Source: Mariprofundus micogutta (GTDB lineage: Bacteria; Pseudomonadota; Zetaproteobacteria; Mariprofundales; Mariprofundaceae). From it: 64,000 bases of DNA. The stretch lies in NCBI RefSeq assembly GCF_001895085.1, contig NZ_BDFD01000001.1:1-64000 (forward strand), in the 5' to 3' direction. Under the pieces are notes generated by a model. The model saw only the letters and a program-made list of their open reading frames with translations, did no database searches and was not told where the DNA came from. Made by a program: the position numbers and the translations under genes. Numbering within the stretch: position 1 is the stretch's first letter; every line of letters begins with the position of its first letter. Positions 26,442-36,092 of the stretch are shown here, in pieces.

Positions 26442-26750
26442 ATGATTATTTTACCTGTAAGTACACCAGTTGCCTCTATTGACCAGAGTCACGTCAACCA
26501 GACCCAGTTGAATCATACGCGCAGCCTGGAAGACTCCAGGATCGCTACTGATACCGTTAAAATTTCAGCAGAAGCACAACATCTGTCGAGTTCACTGGTG
26601 AATGATAAAGCAGCACCAAGCGGCAATGATGCTGCCAGAGCGATCATCGCTGATGCGAAGAAAGCACTTCAGGAGCCTCCTAAGGTTGATGTGCCGAAAA
26701 ACCCAGCTACTCAGACCCCTGAAAGTAACAGAATAGACGTTTTATCCTGA
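26442..26750 (+). CDS. Small unknown protein in the flagellar regulon
   Basis: The 102-residue, probably largely disordered product contains the segment DTVKISAEAQHLSSS, similar in flavour to the N-terminal regions of FlgM and other exported flagellar proteins. It lacks the conserved FlgM C-terminal sigma-binding helices, so I do not call it FlgM. It has AAGGAG before the ATG and is driven by the strongest FliA promoter seen here, with a leader of about 115 bases. An exported or late flagellar accessory role is inference. Confidence 0.65.
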   Translation: MIILPVSTPVASIDQSHVNQTQLNHTRSLEDSRIATDTVKISAEAQHLSSSLVNDKAAPSGNDAARAIIADAKKALQEPPKVDVPKNPATQTPESNRIDVLS

Positions 26751-26770
26751 TTAATTCGAGCATAGAAACG

Positions 26771-26811
26771 GCAAGGTCTGCACTCCCCCCCACTTCAGTC
26801 GCAGACCTTGC
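26771..26811. repeat. Inverted repeat across the mnmA stop
   Basis: GCAAGGTCTGC (26771-26781) is perfectly complementary to 26801-26811, the latter being the last codons of mnmA. There is no T-run on either side. It sits between two convergent genes and may slow or end transcription from both. Confidence 0.5.
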
Positions 26812-27922
26812 TGACGATACCTCCACCGAGCAACTCATCTCCGACATAAAACGCAGCCACCTGACCGGGCGCAGTCGGTTTCTGCCTTTCATCAAATATC
26901 AGATGCACACATTCACCTTCGACTCGCAAAGAACATGCTGCTGGCCGCATCTGATAACGCACCTTGGCAGTCAGCGTCTCACCAGCTTCTGGCTGACGAA
27001 TCCAGCTGATCTCTTCTATATCCACGGCTGAAATCAATGCATCCTCAGGATGCGCCACCACGACCTCTGCTATCGTTCCGTCCAACCCCACCACATGCCA
27101 AGGCCCGTTGGGAAGCCCCAAACCCTTGCGCTGACCCAGGGTGTAGTGAGCAATGCCTTCATGACGCCCCAGATAGTTTCCATCCAGATCAACAATATTG
27201 CCGGGCCTGAAACCAGCGGATGCACCTTCGCGTTTAAGAAAAGCGATGCGATCACCTGCCGGAATAAAACAGATATCCTGACTTTCGTGTTTTTCTGCTG
27301 TCGGCAGTTTAAAAAAACGGGCCAGTTTGCGCGTATCATCTTTCTCCAGACCACCTACCGGAAACAGAATGCGCTCTGACTGTGCCCTGTTTGTTGTGGC
27401 CAGAAAATAACTCTGATCTTTTTTGGCATCGTTACCTTTATAAATGTGGATACCATCTTCCGCATCCGTTCGCTGCACATAATGACCGGTAGCCACGTAA
27501 CGTGCCTCCAGCTGATCAGCCACTTTCAACAGCGCTCCGAACTTCACAAAGCGGTTGCATCGTTCGCATGGATTCGGTGTACGTCCGGTTTCATAATCAT
27601 TGATAAACGGATCAATCACATCACGGCGAAACTCTTCCTGCATATCCATGGCATAAAATGGAATACCGATTGCATCAGCCACACGTCTGGCATCGTAGGA
27701 ATCTTCCAGCGAGCAACAGGAGCCATGCCTGTTCACATCCTCACGCGAATATTCCCAGACATTGAGGAATACTCCGATCACATCCAGACCAGCCTCTTTG
27801 AGCAGCACAGCCATGACGGATGAATCCACACCACCGGACATGGCAGCAATGACGCGCACGCCCTGCAACGGTTTCAGATCAGCCACAATCCGGCTTATGA
27901 TTTCTTCAGCACTTCTACTCAT
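26795..27922 (-). CDS. mnmA: tRNA-specific 2-thiouridylase MnmA
   Basis: The 375-residue enzyme thiolates U34 of Lys, Glu and Gln tRNAs. It has the PP-loop AMSGGVDSSVMAVLL, the GSCCSLEDSYDARRVA segment, the catalytic Cys in RTPNPCERCNRFVKF, and the second Cys in ESQDICFIPAGD. The product is full length. The final domain (TAKVRYQMRPAACSL) is also present. It overlaps the Nudix gene by four bases (ATGA), so the two are coupled. Confidence 0.95.
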   Translation of the reverse strand: MSRSAEEIISRIVADLKPLQGVRVIAAMSGGVDSSVMAVLLKEAGLDVIGVFLNVWEYSREDVNRHGSCCSLEDSYDARRVADAIGIPFYAMDMQEEFRRDVIDPFINDYETGRTPNPCERCNRFVKFGALLKVADQLEARYVATGHYVQRTDAEDGIHIYKGNDAKKDQSYFLATTNRAQSERILFPVGGLEKDDTRKLARFFKLPTAEKHESQDICFIPAGDRIAFLKREGASAGFRPGNIVDLDGNYLGRHEGIAHYTLGQRKGLGLPNGPWHVVGLDGTIAEVVVAHPEDALISAVDIEEISWIRQPEAGETLTAKVRYQMRPAACSLRVEGECVHLIFDERQKPTAPGQVAAFYVGDELLGGGIVSKVCD

Positions 27923-28812
27923 GCCTGAAACCTATCAGCCGTCATGGATTTGTCCTGCCATGAAGACCCTTTTTGCAATGCGTTATACAAAGTCTGATGA
28001 TCCACATGCTCAGAATGAATGAATCCATGACGAAGAAGGAAATCAATTATGACCAGATTGCAGTTGGGCTTGAAGGATTCTGTCTCAGATACAATGGCAG
28101 CTACTTTCTCAATTGGCATCAGTTCAAACCCAGCAACTTCGCCATCATTGCAGCGCGGCATGAACTCTTCAGGCAGCAACAGATCGTAACACAAAAGTGT
28201 ATCGTCTCTCAGGCCATGCTCCACCTCACAGCAGTAACTGACTGAGCCGACAGCTTTGGCAGTACACGCCAGTTGCCCAGGCATATCAGCCTCCTCATGA
28301 CACTCCTTGATCAGATTGTCCTGCAGTGAAATACCATGTGGAAGGCCCCCTGCAACGAGTTGATCCAGGCGATCGGGGAAAGCCCTGCGGTCAGATGCGC
28401 GGCGCGCAATCCACATCATCATACCATCACCGGTTTCAACATAACCGTTCAGATGCTGTCCGAAGGCGCGAATGCCGAACTGCGACACCATAGCCCGATC
28501 AATTTGCATGGCAGCAGGAGTTCCGAATTCGGCAAGTACAGGAAACATCTCCCCCATCAGGGGTTTGACCACACCTGTTTTCGACAGGCATTCCAATACC
28601 TCTGCCACAGCATTCGAGCGCTGCGCAAATCCGGTCAGCTGCGGGTTCAGCATCACTTCATCCATCGTGACGACAAAGCACTCGGGGAAACGAGCCAGTT
28701 GGTCAGCAAAGGCATGACGAATATATCCCATGCGCTGACCATCAATAACAAACGGCAGAAAGTTATCCGGCTGCCAGTGGTTCAAGGCTCTTATATGATC
28801 AATGTATGGCAT
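27919..28812 (-). CDS. Nudix hydrolase of the DUF4743 type
   Basis: The 297-residue product has an N-terminal DUF4743-like domain (FLPFVIDGQRMGYIRHAFAD) and a Nudix domain with the box around residues 155-178: GGLPHGISLQDNLIKECHEE, in which the usual Arg of REUxEE is Lys. It matches the plant/fungal/bacterial Nudt20-24/YJR142W group, some of which hydrolyse damaged thiamine pyrophosphates. That substrate is family knowledge, not shown here. It is coupled to mnmA. Confidence 0.85.
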   Translation of the reverse strand: MPYIDHIRALNHWQPDNFLPFVIDGQRMGYIRHAFADQLARFPECFVVTMDEVMLNPQLTGFAQRSNAVAEVLECLSKTGVVKPLMGEMFPVLAEFGTPAAMQIDRAMVSQFGIRAFGQHLNGYVETGDGMMMWIARRASDRRAFPDRLDQLVAGGLPHGISLQDNLIKECHEEADMPGQLACTAKAVGSVSYCCEVEHGLRDDTLLCYDLLLPEEFMPRCNDGEVAGFELMPIEKVAAIVSETESFKPNCNLVIIDFLLRHGFIHSEHVDHQTLYNALQKGSSWQDKSMTADRFQA

Positions 28813-28830
28813 TAGATATAATAGATAAGA

Positions 28831-29724
28831 TCAGCTAAAGACACTACGCACTCCGTCAGCAAGCAGAGATGTCAGCGGAATTGCATTGGTCGGATGTTTG
28901 ATGCTGTCGGTACTCCAGATATGATCAACAGCAAGTTCACGAATACGGGTCTCTGCATCTCCGGCAAACAAAGCATGGGTCACCAGCACAGACAGTGATT
29001 TCGGTTTGCCTGCCAGGATCGATTGGGCAGCTGCAATAATGGTGCGCCCTGTACTGGCGATATCATCAACAATAACCACATCACGACCAACAACCGGCTT
29101 GTCTTCGGGCAGATGAATTCTGACATTCCGGTCACCGAAACGCTCTTTTGTTGCCACTGTAAAATCAAAGCCGCGACCACTTGCAATCGATTCCACCCAC
29201 TGACGTGATTCATCATCAGGCCCGATCAGCAGCGGCTTCTCAAACTGTTTGGCAAGAAACGCCGCCATAGGCTCTGCTGCAGTCAGGGCAAGAGCATGAT
29301 CAAGCGGTACGGCCTGCTGCAGCCGTGTAATACGATGTAGATGCGGATCCACAGTAATCACAGCATCAACAGTATCAGCCAGCAGCTTGCCGATAATCTG
29401 CTGACTCACGGCTTCCCCTTCATGAAAGGCGATATCCTGACGCATATAACACAAATAAGGTGCCACAAGCAGTAATCGCGTCGCACCATTTTCACGTACA
29501 GCGCCTGCAGCCAGAAGCAGTTCGATCAGCTTCTCATTGGGATAATCAAGACTTAGAAAAAGAATCACATTTTCCGGCAGTGAGCCGGGCACCTGCAGTC
29601 GATGTTCTGCATCTGGAAAGCGATGTAATCTGATCTCGTCACAGGGAAAGCCCAACTCGGCGGCCAGAGATTGCGCCTGCTGCAGACTTTCAGAAAACCC
29701 AAGCACGATATTATGATTGTTCAC
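28831..29724 (-). CDS. Ribose-phosphate pyrophosphokinase-like protein
   Basis: The 297-residue class I PRPP synthetase homologue has YMRQDIAFHEGEAVSQQIIG, TVDPHLHRI, the ATP/ribose loops (GPDDESRQWV) and the PRPP-binding loop VIVDDIASTGRTI. It is shorter and more divergent than the housekeeping Prs (about 315 residues), and resembles the archaeal-type family. It sits 9 bases after an AMP-phosphorylase-like gene, so the pair may run a nucleotide-ribose salvage route linking AMP, ribose 1,5-bisphosphate and PRPP. Confidence 0.85.
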   Translation of the reverse strand: MNNHNIVLGFSESLQQAQSLAAELGFPCDEIRLHRFPDAEHRLQVPGSLPENVILFLSLDYPNEKLIELLLAAGAVRENGATRLLLVAPYLCYMRQDIAFHEGEAVSQQIIGKLLADTVDAVITVDPHLHRITRLQQAVPLDHALALTAAEPMAAFLAKQFEKPLLIGPDDESRQWVESIASGRGFDFTVATKERFGDRNVRIHLPEDKPVVGRDVVIVDDIASTGRTIIAAAQSILAGKPKSLSVLVTHALFAGDAETRIRELAVDHIWSTDSIKHPTNAIPLTSLLADGVRSVFS

Positions 29725-29733
29725 AGGATAGCC

Positions 29734-31281
29734 TCATAGCGGAGGGAAATTCCGTGGTGCAGGCGGTTTGTCATCAATACTGAAACCGATATCTTTTTTG
29801 CTCAGCTCCACTGCAAAATCAAAATCGGCCGGGAATTCAGCATGTATACGATAGAGGATTTCACCAGCCTCAACCTTATCCCCCATTTTTTTAAGCAGAT
29901 CAACACCGGAACCCTTATCCATGGGTGCTCCGGCCATACGAGCAATGCGGGCCATCTGCAGGTTATCGATTTCAGTGACAAAACCTGCTTCTGGAGCTGC
30001 CACCTCCATAATCAGTTCTCCAAGCACCGGTGGTTTTTCATTCACCCCTTGAGAAGCAATGATGGATTGCATCCTGGCCATGGCACGGCCTGTTTCGAGA
30101 ATATCACGCGCAATAGCGTAGCCTTCCCCACCGCGCACATCCGGATCAAATTCCAGGATGCGGCCTGCCAGCCTGAGGGATTTTTCCCGCAAATCATGTG
30201 GAGCTTCAGGATCGTTTTCCAGCACCTTGATCACATCACGTGCTTCAAGTGCAGGACCGATACCGCGACCAATCGGCTGCTCACCATTGGTTATCACCAC
30301 CTCCAGATGCAGACCCAGCCGATCACCGACATATTCAAACAGTTTACGCAATCGCAGAGCATCATTCATGCGGTGCACTTTGGCTGTCGGGCCAACCGGA
30401 ATATCAATTAACAAATGAGTAGCACCTGCAGCCACCTTCTTTGACAGAATTGAGGATACCATCTGTCCTGGCGAATCCAGTGATAAGGGGCGCTCCACCG
30501 AAATGAGAATATCATCGGCCGGAGCAAGTCTTGCAGTACCACCCCAAGCCAGGCAGCCACGCTCATGACGCACAATTTCTCGCAGTTCATCCAGGCCCAG
30601 CGCAACGCTTGCCAAAGCCTCCATGGTATCGGCCGTGCCGGATGGTGAGGTGATTGCACGGCTCGATGTTTTAGGAATAAGCATGCCGTGAGCAGCAACA
30701 ATCGGAACCACCAGCATGGTCGTACGGTTGCCGGGAATGCCACCTATACAGTGTTTGTCGGCCACCAATCCTTCACCCCAGTCCAGTTTTTCGCCGGTAT
30801 TCACCATCGCCTCAGTGAGATAAAGCAATTCCTCCCGTTCCATGCCGCTCTCGCTGCAGGCAACCAGAAATGCAGACATCTCCATGCGCGAATAACGGTG
30901 ATCAACAACATCACGAATGATGGAGAGGAAATCTTCGGATTGAAGCCTTTCACCAGCAATCTTGCGGTGTACTGCATCCAGCGATTCAGGAGGTACCGCA
31001 TGGGCAATACAGACCATATCCCCATCATCCAGTCCTAGCTGATCAAATGCCTGCTCACTTAAGCCCAGCTCATCAACAGCCATAATCTGGCCATCATTCA
31101 CAACGTTGAGTACCGCCAATACCTGCTGATGATCATCTACGCTATTGATTTCAACCTTGGCCAGGGCCTGAAAGCCCTCTGTACGGTAAACCGGACAATC
31201 GCGATGCAGATAGGCGACATTCTCCTTGTAGGTGTCGATGCCGATGCGGCGAAGTTTGAGATGAATACCGGGCCTGTTCAT
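29734..31281 (-). CDS. AMP phosphorylase / thymidine phosphorylase family protein
   Basis: The 515-residue member of the nucleoside phosphorylase II family carries an extra N-terminal domain of about 90 residues ([20 protein letters not shown]) typical of archaeal AMP phosphorylase rather than DeoA (about 440). Active-site segments are [20 protein letters not shown] and [23 protein letters not shown] phosphorylase converts AMP to adenine and ribose 1,5-bisphosphate. It is the first gene of a probable four-gene operon with the PRPP-synthetase-like, Nudix and mnmA genes. Confidence 0.85.
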   Translation of the reverse strand: MNRPGIHLKLRRIGIDTYKENVAYLHRDCPVYRTEGFQALAKVEINSVDDHQQVLAVLNVVNDGQIMAVDELGLSEQAFDQLGLDDGDMVCIAHAVPPESLDAVHRKIAGERLQSEDFLSIIRDVVDHRYSRMEMSAFLVACSESGMEREELLYLTEAMVNTGEKLDWGEGLVADKHCIGGIPGNRTTMLVVPIVAAHGMLIPKTSSRAITSPSGTADTMEALASVALGLDELREIVRHERGCLAWGGTARLAPADDILISVERPLSLDSPGQMVSSILSKKVAAGATHLLIDIPVGPTAKVHRMNDALRLRKLFEYVGDRLGLHLEVVITNGEQPIGRGIGPALEARDVIKVLENDPEAPHDLREKSLRLAGRILEFDPDVRGGEGYAIARDILETGRAMARMQSIIASQGVNEKPPVLGELIMEVAAPEAGFVTEIDNLQMARIARMAGAPMDKGSGVDLLKKMGDKVEAGEILYRIHAEFPADFDFAVELSKKDIGFSIDDKPPAPRNFPPL

Positions 31282-31366
31282 ATCACTCCTTCAGAGAGAG
31301 CAAGGAAGAGCTACGTTCTCTCCCATACAGTTTATACTACAACGGCTTGAAAAAGTCGACGCAGAA

Positions 31367-31774
31367 CTACAGCTCCCTGTCATCCTGAACGACTTCAACC
31401 AGAATACCCGAGGGATCAGTGATAAAGAAATAGTCGATGCCGGTTCGCCCCTTTACAACTTCAACCTTGTCAATGATGCCGAGTTTCTCTATCTCATCTT
31501 TTGCTTTTGCGATGTCAGCTACTTTTACCCCGAAATGTTTGATGCCGATGCGCGGCAAATCCGTTGCCAGAGATCTGGTTGATTCCGGTGCTGCAACGGG
31601 AGTGGTAAAACAGAACAACTCCAGCAGTGCCTCTCCCTGTCTCAGATGTACGATGGAAAGTGAATCATCCTCCGCCTGCCAGTCAAACACCGGATCAAAA
31701 CCGAGCAGACTGTAAAAAGCTACCGACTCTTCCAGGTTCGATACACTCAGTGCCACATGATGGAAACTGAACAC
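31367..31774 (-). CDS. VOC-family (glyoxalase/dioxygenase fold) protein
   Basis: The 135-residue single-module VOC protein begins FHHVALSVSNLEESVAFYSL, with the metal-ligand-type His at residue 5 and the repeat ending YFFITDPSGILVEVVQD, whose Glu is the usual last metal ligand. A central KHFGVKVADI supplies another His. The substrate is unknown. It follows the lipoprotein gene after 4 bases and is probably the end of its operon. Confidence 0.85.
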   Translation of the reverse strand: MFSFHHVALSVSNLEESVAFYSLLGFDPVFDWQAEDDSLSIVHLRQGEALLELFCFTTPVAAPESTRSLATDLPRIGIKHFGVKVADIAKAKDEIEKLGIIDKVEVVKGRTGIDYFFITDPSGILVEVVQDDREL

Positions 31775-31778
31775 GCCT

Positions 31779-33290
31779 TCAGTCGCCCTGCCCGGACAGC
31801 TTAACAGACATCAGTCCTTTCAGATTACCATCAGGACTTGGCTTAAAACCGGAAATGCGAGGGCCTGAGACAGCAATCACCGGATCGTACCAGAGCGGTA
31901 TATAAACCAGATCATGCTGCATCTGTTGCTGGACTTTGGCATAGATTGCTTTGCGCTCGGCCTGTGTTCCAGCCTCCGCTGCACTGTCCAGCCACGCATC
32001 CATCTGATCGTTGGCATAACGGCCACGATTTGCTCCTTTTGGCGGCCACATGTCCGAATGCAGTATCCAGCGGTAAATATCCGGATCGGTAATGCCTACC
32101 CAGGCCAGAGAGAATACCTGAAAATCGCCACGTTTGATGCGGGCATAAAAACCGCCCCACTCCAGCGATTCAATGGACACTTCCACACCAATCTCCTGCC
32201 ACATGGCCGCAATAGCCGTTGCCAGACGCAAGCGGGTCGGGTCAGTACTGGTGCGATAATTGATCGTAAAACGCAGGCCACCCTCACCACGTTTGAATCC
32301 TGCTTCATCCAATAAGGATTCAGCTTTATCCCTGTCAAACTTGAGTTCAGACAACGGTGTTGATGCCCAGTGCGAGAATGTCAGCACTGTCTCGGCCAAC
32401 ACAGGCAGGTCGGCAAACAGTGCCTGTTTCAGCTTACGGCGATCCAAGGCCAGCATCAACGCTCGCCGAATGCGGATATCTCCCAGCATCTCATCCTGCA
32501 TATTCAGGCCGATATAGGAGAAGGTTGTTGAAGGAGAAGTCTGAATATGCAAACCCTGCTGTTGCTTAATATAAGGCAACAGATGCGGAGGCAGATCATT
32601 CTGCACAAAATCAAGTTCTCCGCGTGTCAGTTTTAAAATACGGGTTACAGGGTCTTTAACACCGGAGAAACGAATGGCCGCCACACTGGCCTGTGTATCC
32701 ACGCGCTGTAAAACGATGCTGCTTTCTGTCCAGCTACGAAGCTTGTATGCACCGCAACCGACCGTCTTACGTGCCTGATGTGGCTTGTGCGCCATCGATG
32801 CTGGCAATATACCCAGATTCAATCTGGTAAGCAGCGAGGCGTCCGGCTTTTTCAGGCGGATCACAACAACGCTATCGCCTTCAGCCGTTACAGTATCAAT
32901 AGCGGCAAAACTCGCCTTTAAAGGACTGGTCAGCTTTGCATCCATCACCGCATTCAGAGTCGCTGCAACATCCGCCGCCTTCAGCATTGATCCATCGGAG
33001 AATTTCACTCCGGGCTTCAGATAAAAGCGCCATAACAGCGGTGCCGGATTCTCCCAACGCTCAGCCAGATCACCCTGCACCTGAAACTGCTCATCCAGCT
33101 GCAACAGGCCGCGATGAATAAAATCCTGAACGCGCACCGATGCTGCATCAGTTGCAAAGCGTGGATCCATGGTAATAGGCATCTGGGCAAGGCCCACACG
33201 CAATACGCCCCGATCTGATTCTGCTGACTGACATGAAAGCAGCAGCAAACAGGTCAATGTCAGCGTAATCAGTCTCAAGACTTCACCCAC
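31779..33290 (-). CDS. Peptide/oligopeptide-binding lipoprotein (SBP family 5)
   Basis: The 503-residue substrate-binding protein has a lipoprotein signal peptide (lipobox LLSC, lipidated Cys20). The SBP_bac_5 landmarks follow: DPRFATDAASVRVQDFIHRG, WRFYLKPGVKFSDGSMLKAADV, VGCGAYKL and RIRRALMLALDRRKL. It would deliver peptides or similar ligands to an ABC transporter, but no permease or ATPase gene is near, so it depends on a transporter elsewhere or has another role. It overlaps the methyltransferase gene by 16 bases. Confidence 0.9.
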   Translation of the reverse strand: MGEVLRLITLTLTCLLLLSCQSAESDRGVLRVGLAQMPITMDPRFATDAASVRVQDFIHRGLLQLDEQFQVQGDLAERWENPAPLLWRFYLKPGVKFSDGSMLKAADVAATLNAVMDAKLTSPLKASFAAIDTVTAEGDSVVVIRLKKPDASLLTRLNLGILPASMAHKPHQARKTVGCGAYKLRSWTESSIVLQRVDTQASVAAIRFSGVKDPVTRILKLTRGELDFVQNDLPPHLLPYIKQQQGLHIQTSPSTTFSYIGLNMQDEMLGDIRIRRALMLALDRRKLKQALFADLPVLAETVLTFSHWASTPLSELKFDRDKAESLLDEAGFKRGEGGLRFTINYRTSTDPTRLRLATAIAAMWQEIGVEVSIESLEWGGFYARIKRGDFQVFSLAWVGITDPDIYRWILHSDMWPPKGANRGRYANDQMDAWLDSAAEAGTQAERKAIYAKVQQQMQHDLVYIPLWYDPVIAVSGPRISGFKPSPDGNLKGLMSVKLSGQGD

Positions 33291-34534
33291 AAGCTCATTG
33301 CTTCAACATGCCCCGCGTAGGGGAACAGATCAAGTGCACGCAGGGCTTTCATGCGATACCCCTGTTGCTTAAGTATGGCAGCATCTCTGGCACCTGCAGC
33401 CGGATCACAGGAGACCATAATAATCATCTGCGGCAGCAGACGTGAAACCTGGTTGCAGACACGTTTCGCACCGCGTCTGGGTGGATCCAGAATAAGAACA
33501 TCCGCACCGATATAAGGTGCCAGCGCAAATGCCTCAAACAGGTTAGCTACTTCAAACTGTGCATTGAGTTTCAGGGTTTTGCTGTTTTTCGATGCCGCCC
33601 GAATACTGGCCGCATTGAGTTCCGCGCCGAAAACAGTCGCGCCAGTGGAAGCCGCCAGTGGCAGTGAAAGGTTGCCGATACCACAGAACAGATCAGCAAC
33701 CCTGCGCACAGGCCCGGCCCATTGCTGAATCTGACGAATCAAAAGCTGATTCCCCTCATGCTGCCCCTGCACAAAATCGTCAGGTCCAACCGTTAATGCA
33801 ATGGAAGTATCACCTGCCGGTAGCAGATCATGGAACTGTTTCGCCGGTTTCTTCAGCGGCCGGGTTATCCGCTTCGCATCACGCCACCACCATTGCAGCG
33901 CTAGCTCATCCAAACTCTCAATATCAATGACCGGTGCTGAATCAGTCTCAATGATAATATGCATACCATCATGCAACTGCACTGCCTGCACACTGTTCAC
34001 AGTATCCAGAGCAATGTCAGACTCAATCAATTTTCGCACCGCATTCAGTTCCTGTGTCACCACCATGCAGTGAGCATGACGAACAGCCTGATGCGTAGCT
34101 TGAGCATAAAAACCCAGGAAGTACCCCTGATCATCACTGCCAACAAACCAGCGCACACGCCTGCGGCACATATCCCCCTCTGCTTTGATGGCAATAAAAT
34201 CCGTATCAGCTTCGCTGATATCCCTGAATGCATACTCAACCCAGGATGATTTCAGTGCGGCCTGTTGTTCAATCGGCATAAATTGCATGGCACAGCCACC
34301 GCACTGAGCTGCAACGGAGCATGGTGCTTGAATCCGCTCTGATGAAGCTTCGACGATATTGGTGATTTCACCACGATATACACCACGCCGTTTATCTGTG
34401 ACGGTGATGTCAATCAAATCACCCGGCACAGCATTAGCAACAAGAATCGTCTCACCCTGTACGCGTACAGAAGAGTCTCCACCGGGAAGCACCTTTTCCA
34501 CCCTGGCCTGAACGCTATCTCCAGTCGCAATCAT
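33275..34534 (-). CDS. Class I SAM-dependent RNA (uracil-5-)methyltransferase, RlmD/TrmA family
   Basis: The 419-residue product has an N-terminal TRAM domain (VEKVLPGGDSSVRVQGETIL), a cysteine cluster compatible with a [4Fe-4S] site (APCSVAAQCGGCAMQFM and the later MCRRRVRW), the SAM motif VADLFCGIGNLSLPLAASTG, and LILDPPRRGAKRV before the catalytic VSCDPAAGARD. It is RumA-like and would make 5-methyluridine in rRNA or tRNA. The exact site cannot be read. It overlaps the MidA-like gene by four bases. Confidence 0.9.
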   Translation of the reverse strand: MIATGDSVQARVEKVLPGGDSSVRVQGETILVANAVPGDLIDITVTDKRRGVYRGEITNIVEASSERIQAPCSVAAQCGGCAMQFMPIEQQAALKSSWVEYAFRDISEADTDFIAIKAEGDMCRRRVRWFVGSDDQGYFLGFYAQATHQAVRHAHCMVVTQELNAVRKLIESDIALDTVNSVQAVQLHDGMHIIIETDSAPVIDIESLDELALQWWWRDAKRITRPLKKPAKQFHDLLPAGDTSIALTVGPDDFVQGQHEGNQLLIRQIQQWAGPVRRVADLFCGIGNLSLPLAASTGATVFGAELNAASIRAASKNSKTLKLNAQFEVANLFEAFALAPYIGADVLILDPPRRGAKRVCNQVSRLLPQMIIMVSCDPAAGARDAAILKQQGYRMKALRALDLFPYAGHVEAMSLWVKS

Positions 34535-35676
34535 CTGGACAAGTGATCCAGATGATCAAACTGATTCAGATAGTCGGGTCTGTCTGCTTCCATGCCTTTG
34601 GACTGCACCAGCATTTTGAATACCTCTCCCATACCAAATGGCATCAATACACGTTTGGCATGGGCCATCAAATGCATACTCACCTCATCCTGCTGGGCTG
34701 CCAGCGACTGTACAAAGGATTGCACCGATGGTGATTGCGCCAGCCATGCCCCTTGTGACATCCAGCAATGCGGTTTTAGTCCGACTGATTCACCGGCTTT
34801 CACCAGTGCGGTAAAATCAACATGGGCTGTAATATCGCGGCTACCCGGTTCACTTAATACATCTTCAACAGCCTGCTGACCGATATGTGCGAGCAATGTG
34901 CCTTCCACCCTTGCCTGACGATAATATTCCTGTTGCGAATAACCATAGTCGACAGTGAACACGAAACCGGACTCCACAATATCAGACAGTTTTTTCTGCC
35001 AGGAGGCCAGTGCCGGATTCCATTCACTGCTATATGTTTCAGGCCATGCAGCAGTCAATTCATCTGCAATCTGTAGTGTCTCTTCGCGCAGGGGCTCACC
35101 ATCTTTCCAGCAAAACCCGTTTTCATCCAGACCAACGCCGCGCTCAAAAAACTGCTTCTCTTTGCGATGAAAACAGCGCACCGGAAAGGCATCAGGCAAT
35201 TCATTACTGTAGACGACCATGTTCCGGCATGGCTGCAGATCTTCAAGCTGGCTCACAACATCAACAGACAAACCTTTTTCAGCAAACAGTTCGCGTTGAC
35301 GCATCTGCAGATGCTTACTGCGCTCAACCGATATAACCCGGCCTGGCGGAGACATGGAAAACTGGGCAATAATATCCAATACAGAAGCCAGCAGCTTGCC
35401 CGAACCTGTCCCCTGTTCAAGCAGGGTCCATTGTTCAGGCTGCCCCAGCTGCTGCCAGCCCCAATAAATCAGGTCAGCAAACCCCAAAGACAACCACGGA
35501 CCCAGTTCCGGCGCTGTAATGAAATCGCCTTTTTCACCGAAAATAGTTTTCGATTCGTAATAACCCAGCTCCGGTTCATAAAGAGCCGCCTGCATAAAAC
35601 GGTCAAAAGGTAAAAAACCACCGGCCTCGATAATGTGATTGCGAAGCTTCTGCTCCAATAGATTTAATTCTGTCAT
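34531..35676 (-). CDS. MidA/NDUFAF7-family SAM-dependent methyltransferase
   Basis: The 381-residue product has RFMQAALYEPELGYYESKTI, the block FGEKGDFITAPELGPWLS and the SAM-binding region LLEQGTGSGKLLASVLDIIA, then VYSNELPDAFPVRCFHR. These are the signature blocks of the family whose eukaryotic member NDUFAF7 methylates an arginine in respiratory complex I. The bacterial role is not established. It is the first gene of a four-gene minus-strand run and divergent from trxA. Confidence 0.88.
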   Translation of the reverse strand: MTELNLLEQKLRNHIIEAGGFLPFDRFMQAALYEPELGYYESKTIFGEKGDFITAPELGPWLSLGFADLIYWGWQQLGQPEQWTLLEQGTGSGKLLASVLDIIAQFSMSPPGRVISVERSKHLQMRQRELFAEKGLSVDVVSQLEDLQPCRNMVVYSNELPDAFPVRCFHRKEKQFFERGVGLDENGFCWKDGEPLREETLQIADELTAAWPETYSSEWNPALASWQKKLSDIVESGFVFTVDYGYSQQEYYRQARVEGTLLAHIGQQAVEDVLSEPGSRDITAHVDFTALVKAGESVGLKPHCWMSQGAWLAQSPSVQSFVQSLAAQQDEVSMHLMAHAKRVLMPFGMGEVFKMLVQSKGMEADRPDYLNQFDHLDHLSR

Positions 35677-35678
35677 GG

Positions 35679-35707
35679 TTGACGCTTATACCCCCCAGGA
35701 TTAACGT
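35679..35707 (+). promoter_or_regulatory. Possible sigma-70 promoter of trxA
   Basis: TTGACG (35679-35684), 17 bases, TAACGT (35702-35707), 34 bases before the trxA ATG. The -35 is a good match and the -10 moderate. Confidence 0.4.
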
Positions 35708-35740
35708 ATCGTATATTCCACAAACATACGAGGAAAACAG

Positions 35741-36073
35741 ATGTCTTCAGATTTAATTATTCATGTCAGCGACGAAAGCTTCGATGCAGATGTATTGAAA
35801 GCTTCCGGCCCTGTTGTAGTTGATTTTTGGGCACCATGGTGTGGCCCATGCAAACAAATCGCGCCGATTCTGGACGAAGTGGCCAATGAGAAGCAAGGAA
35901 CGGTCACCATCGCCAAAATCAACATCGATGACAACCCGAATACACCGGGCAAATACGGTGTGCGCGGCATCCCTACTCTGATGCTGTTCCGTGACGGTAA
36001 CGTACAGGGAACCAAGGTTGGTGCAGTCAATAAAGCCAAGCTTACAGAGTTCATCGACGAACACCTGGCCTGA
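35741..36073 (+). CDS. trxA: Thioredoxin
   Basis: The 110-residue thioredoxin has the active site [15 protein letters not shown], the cis-proline segment [13 protein letters not shown] and the usual length. It reduces disulfides in cytosolic proteins. GAGGAAAACAG precedes the ATG. Its terminator was split by the transposon described below: the left half is at 36093-36101 and the right half at 40188-40197. Confidence 0.97.
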   Translation: MSSDLIIHVSDESFDADVLKASGPVVVDFWAPWCGPCKQIAPILDEVANEKQGTVTIAKINIDDNPNTPGKYGVRGIPTLMLFRDGNVQGTKVGAVNKAKLTEFIDEHLA

Positions 36074-36092
36074 TTCAAGTCACAGCCAAATC

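Noticed and set aside
26442-26750. FlgM identity for the small flagellar-regulon gene
   Set aside because: The C-terminal sigma-28-binding helices of FlgM are not recognisable.
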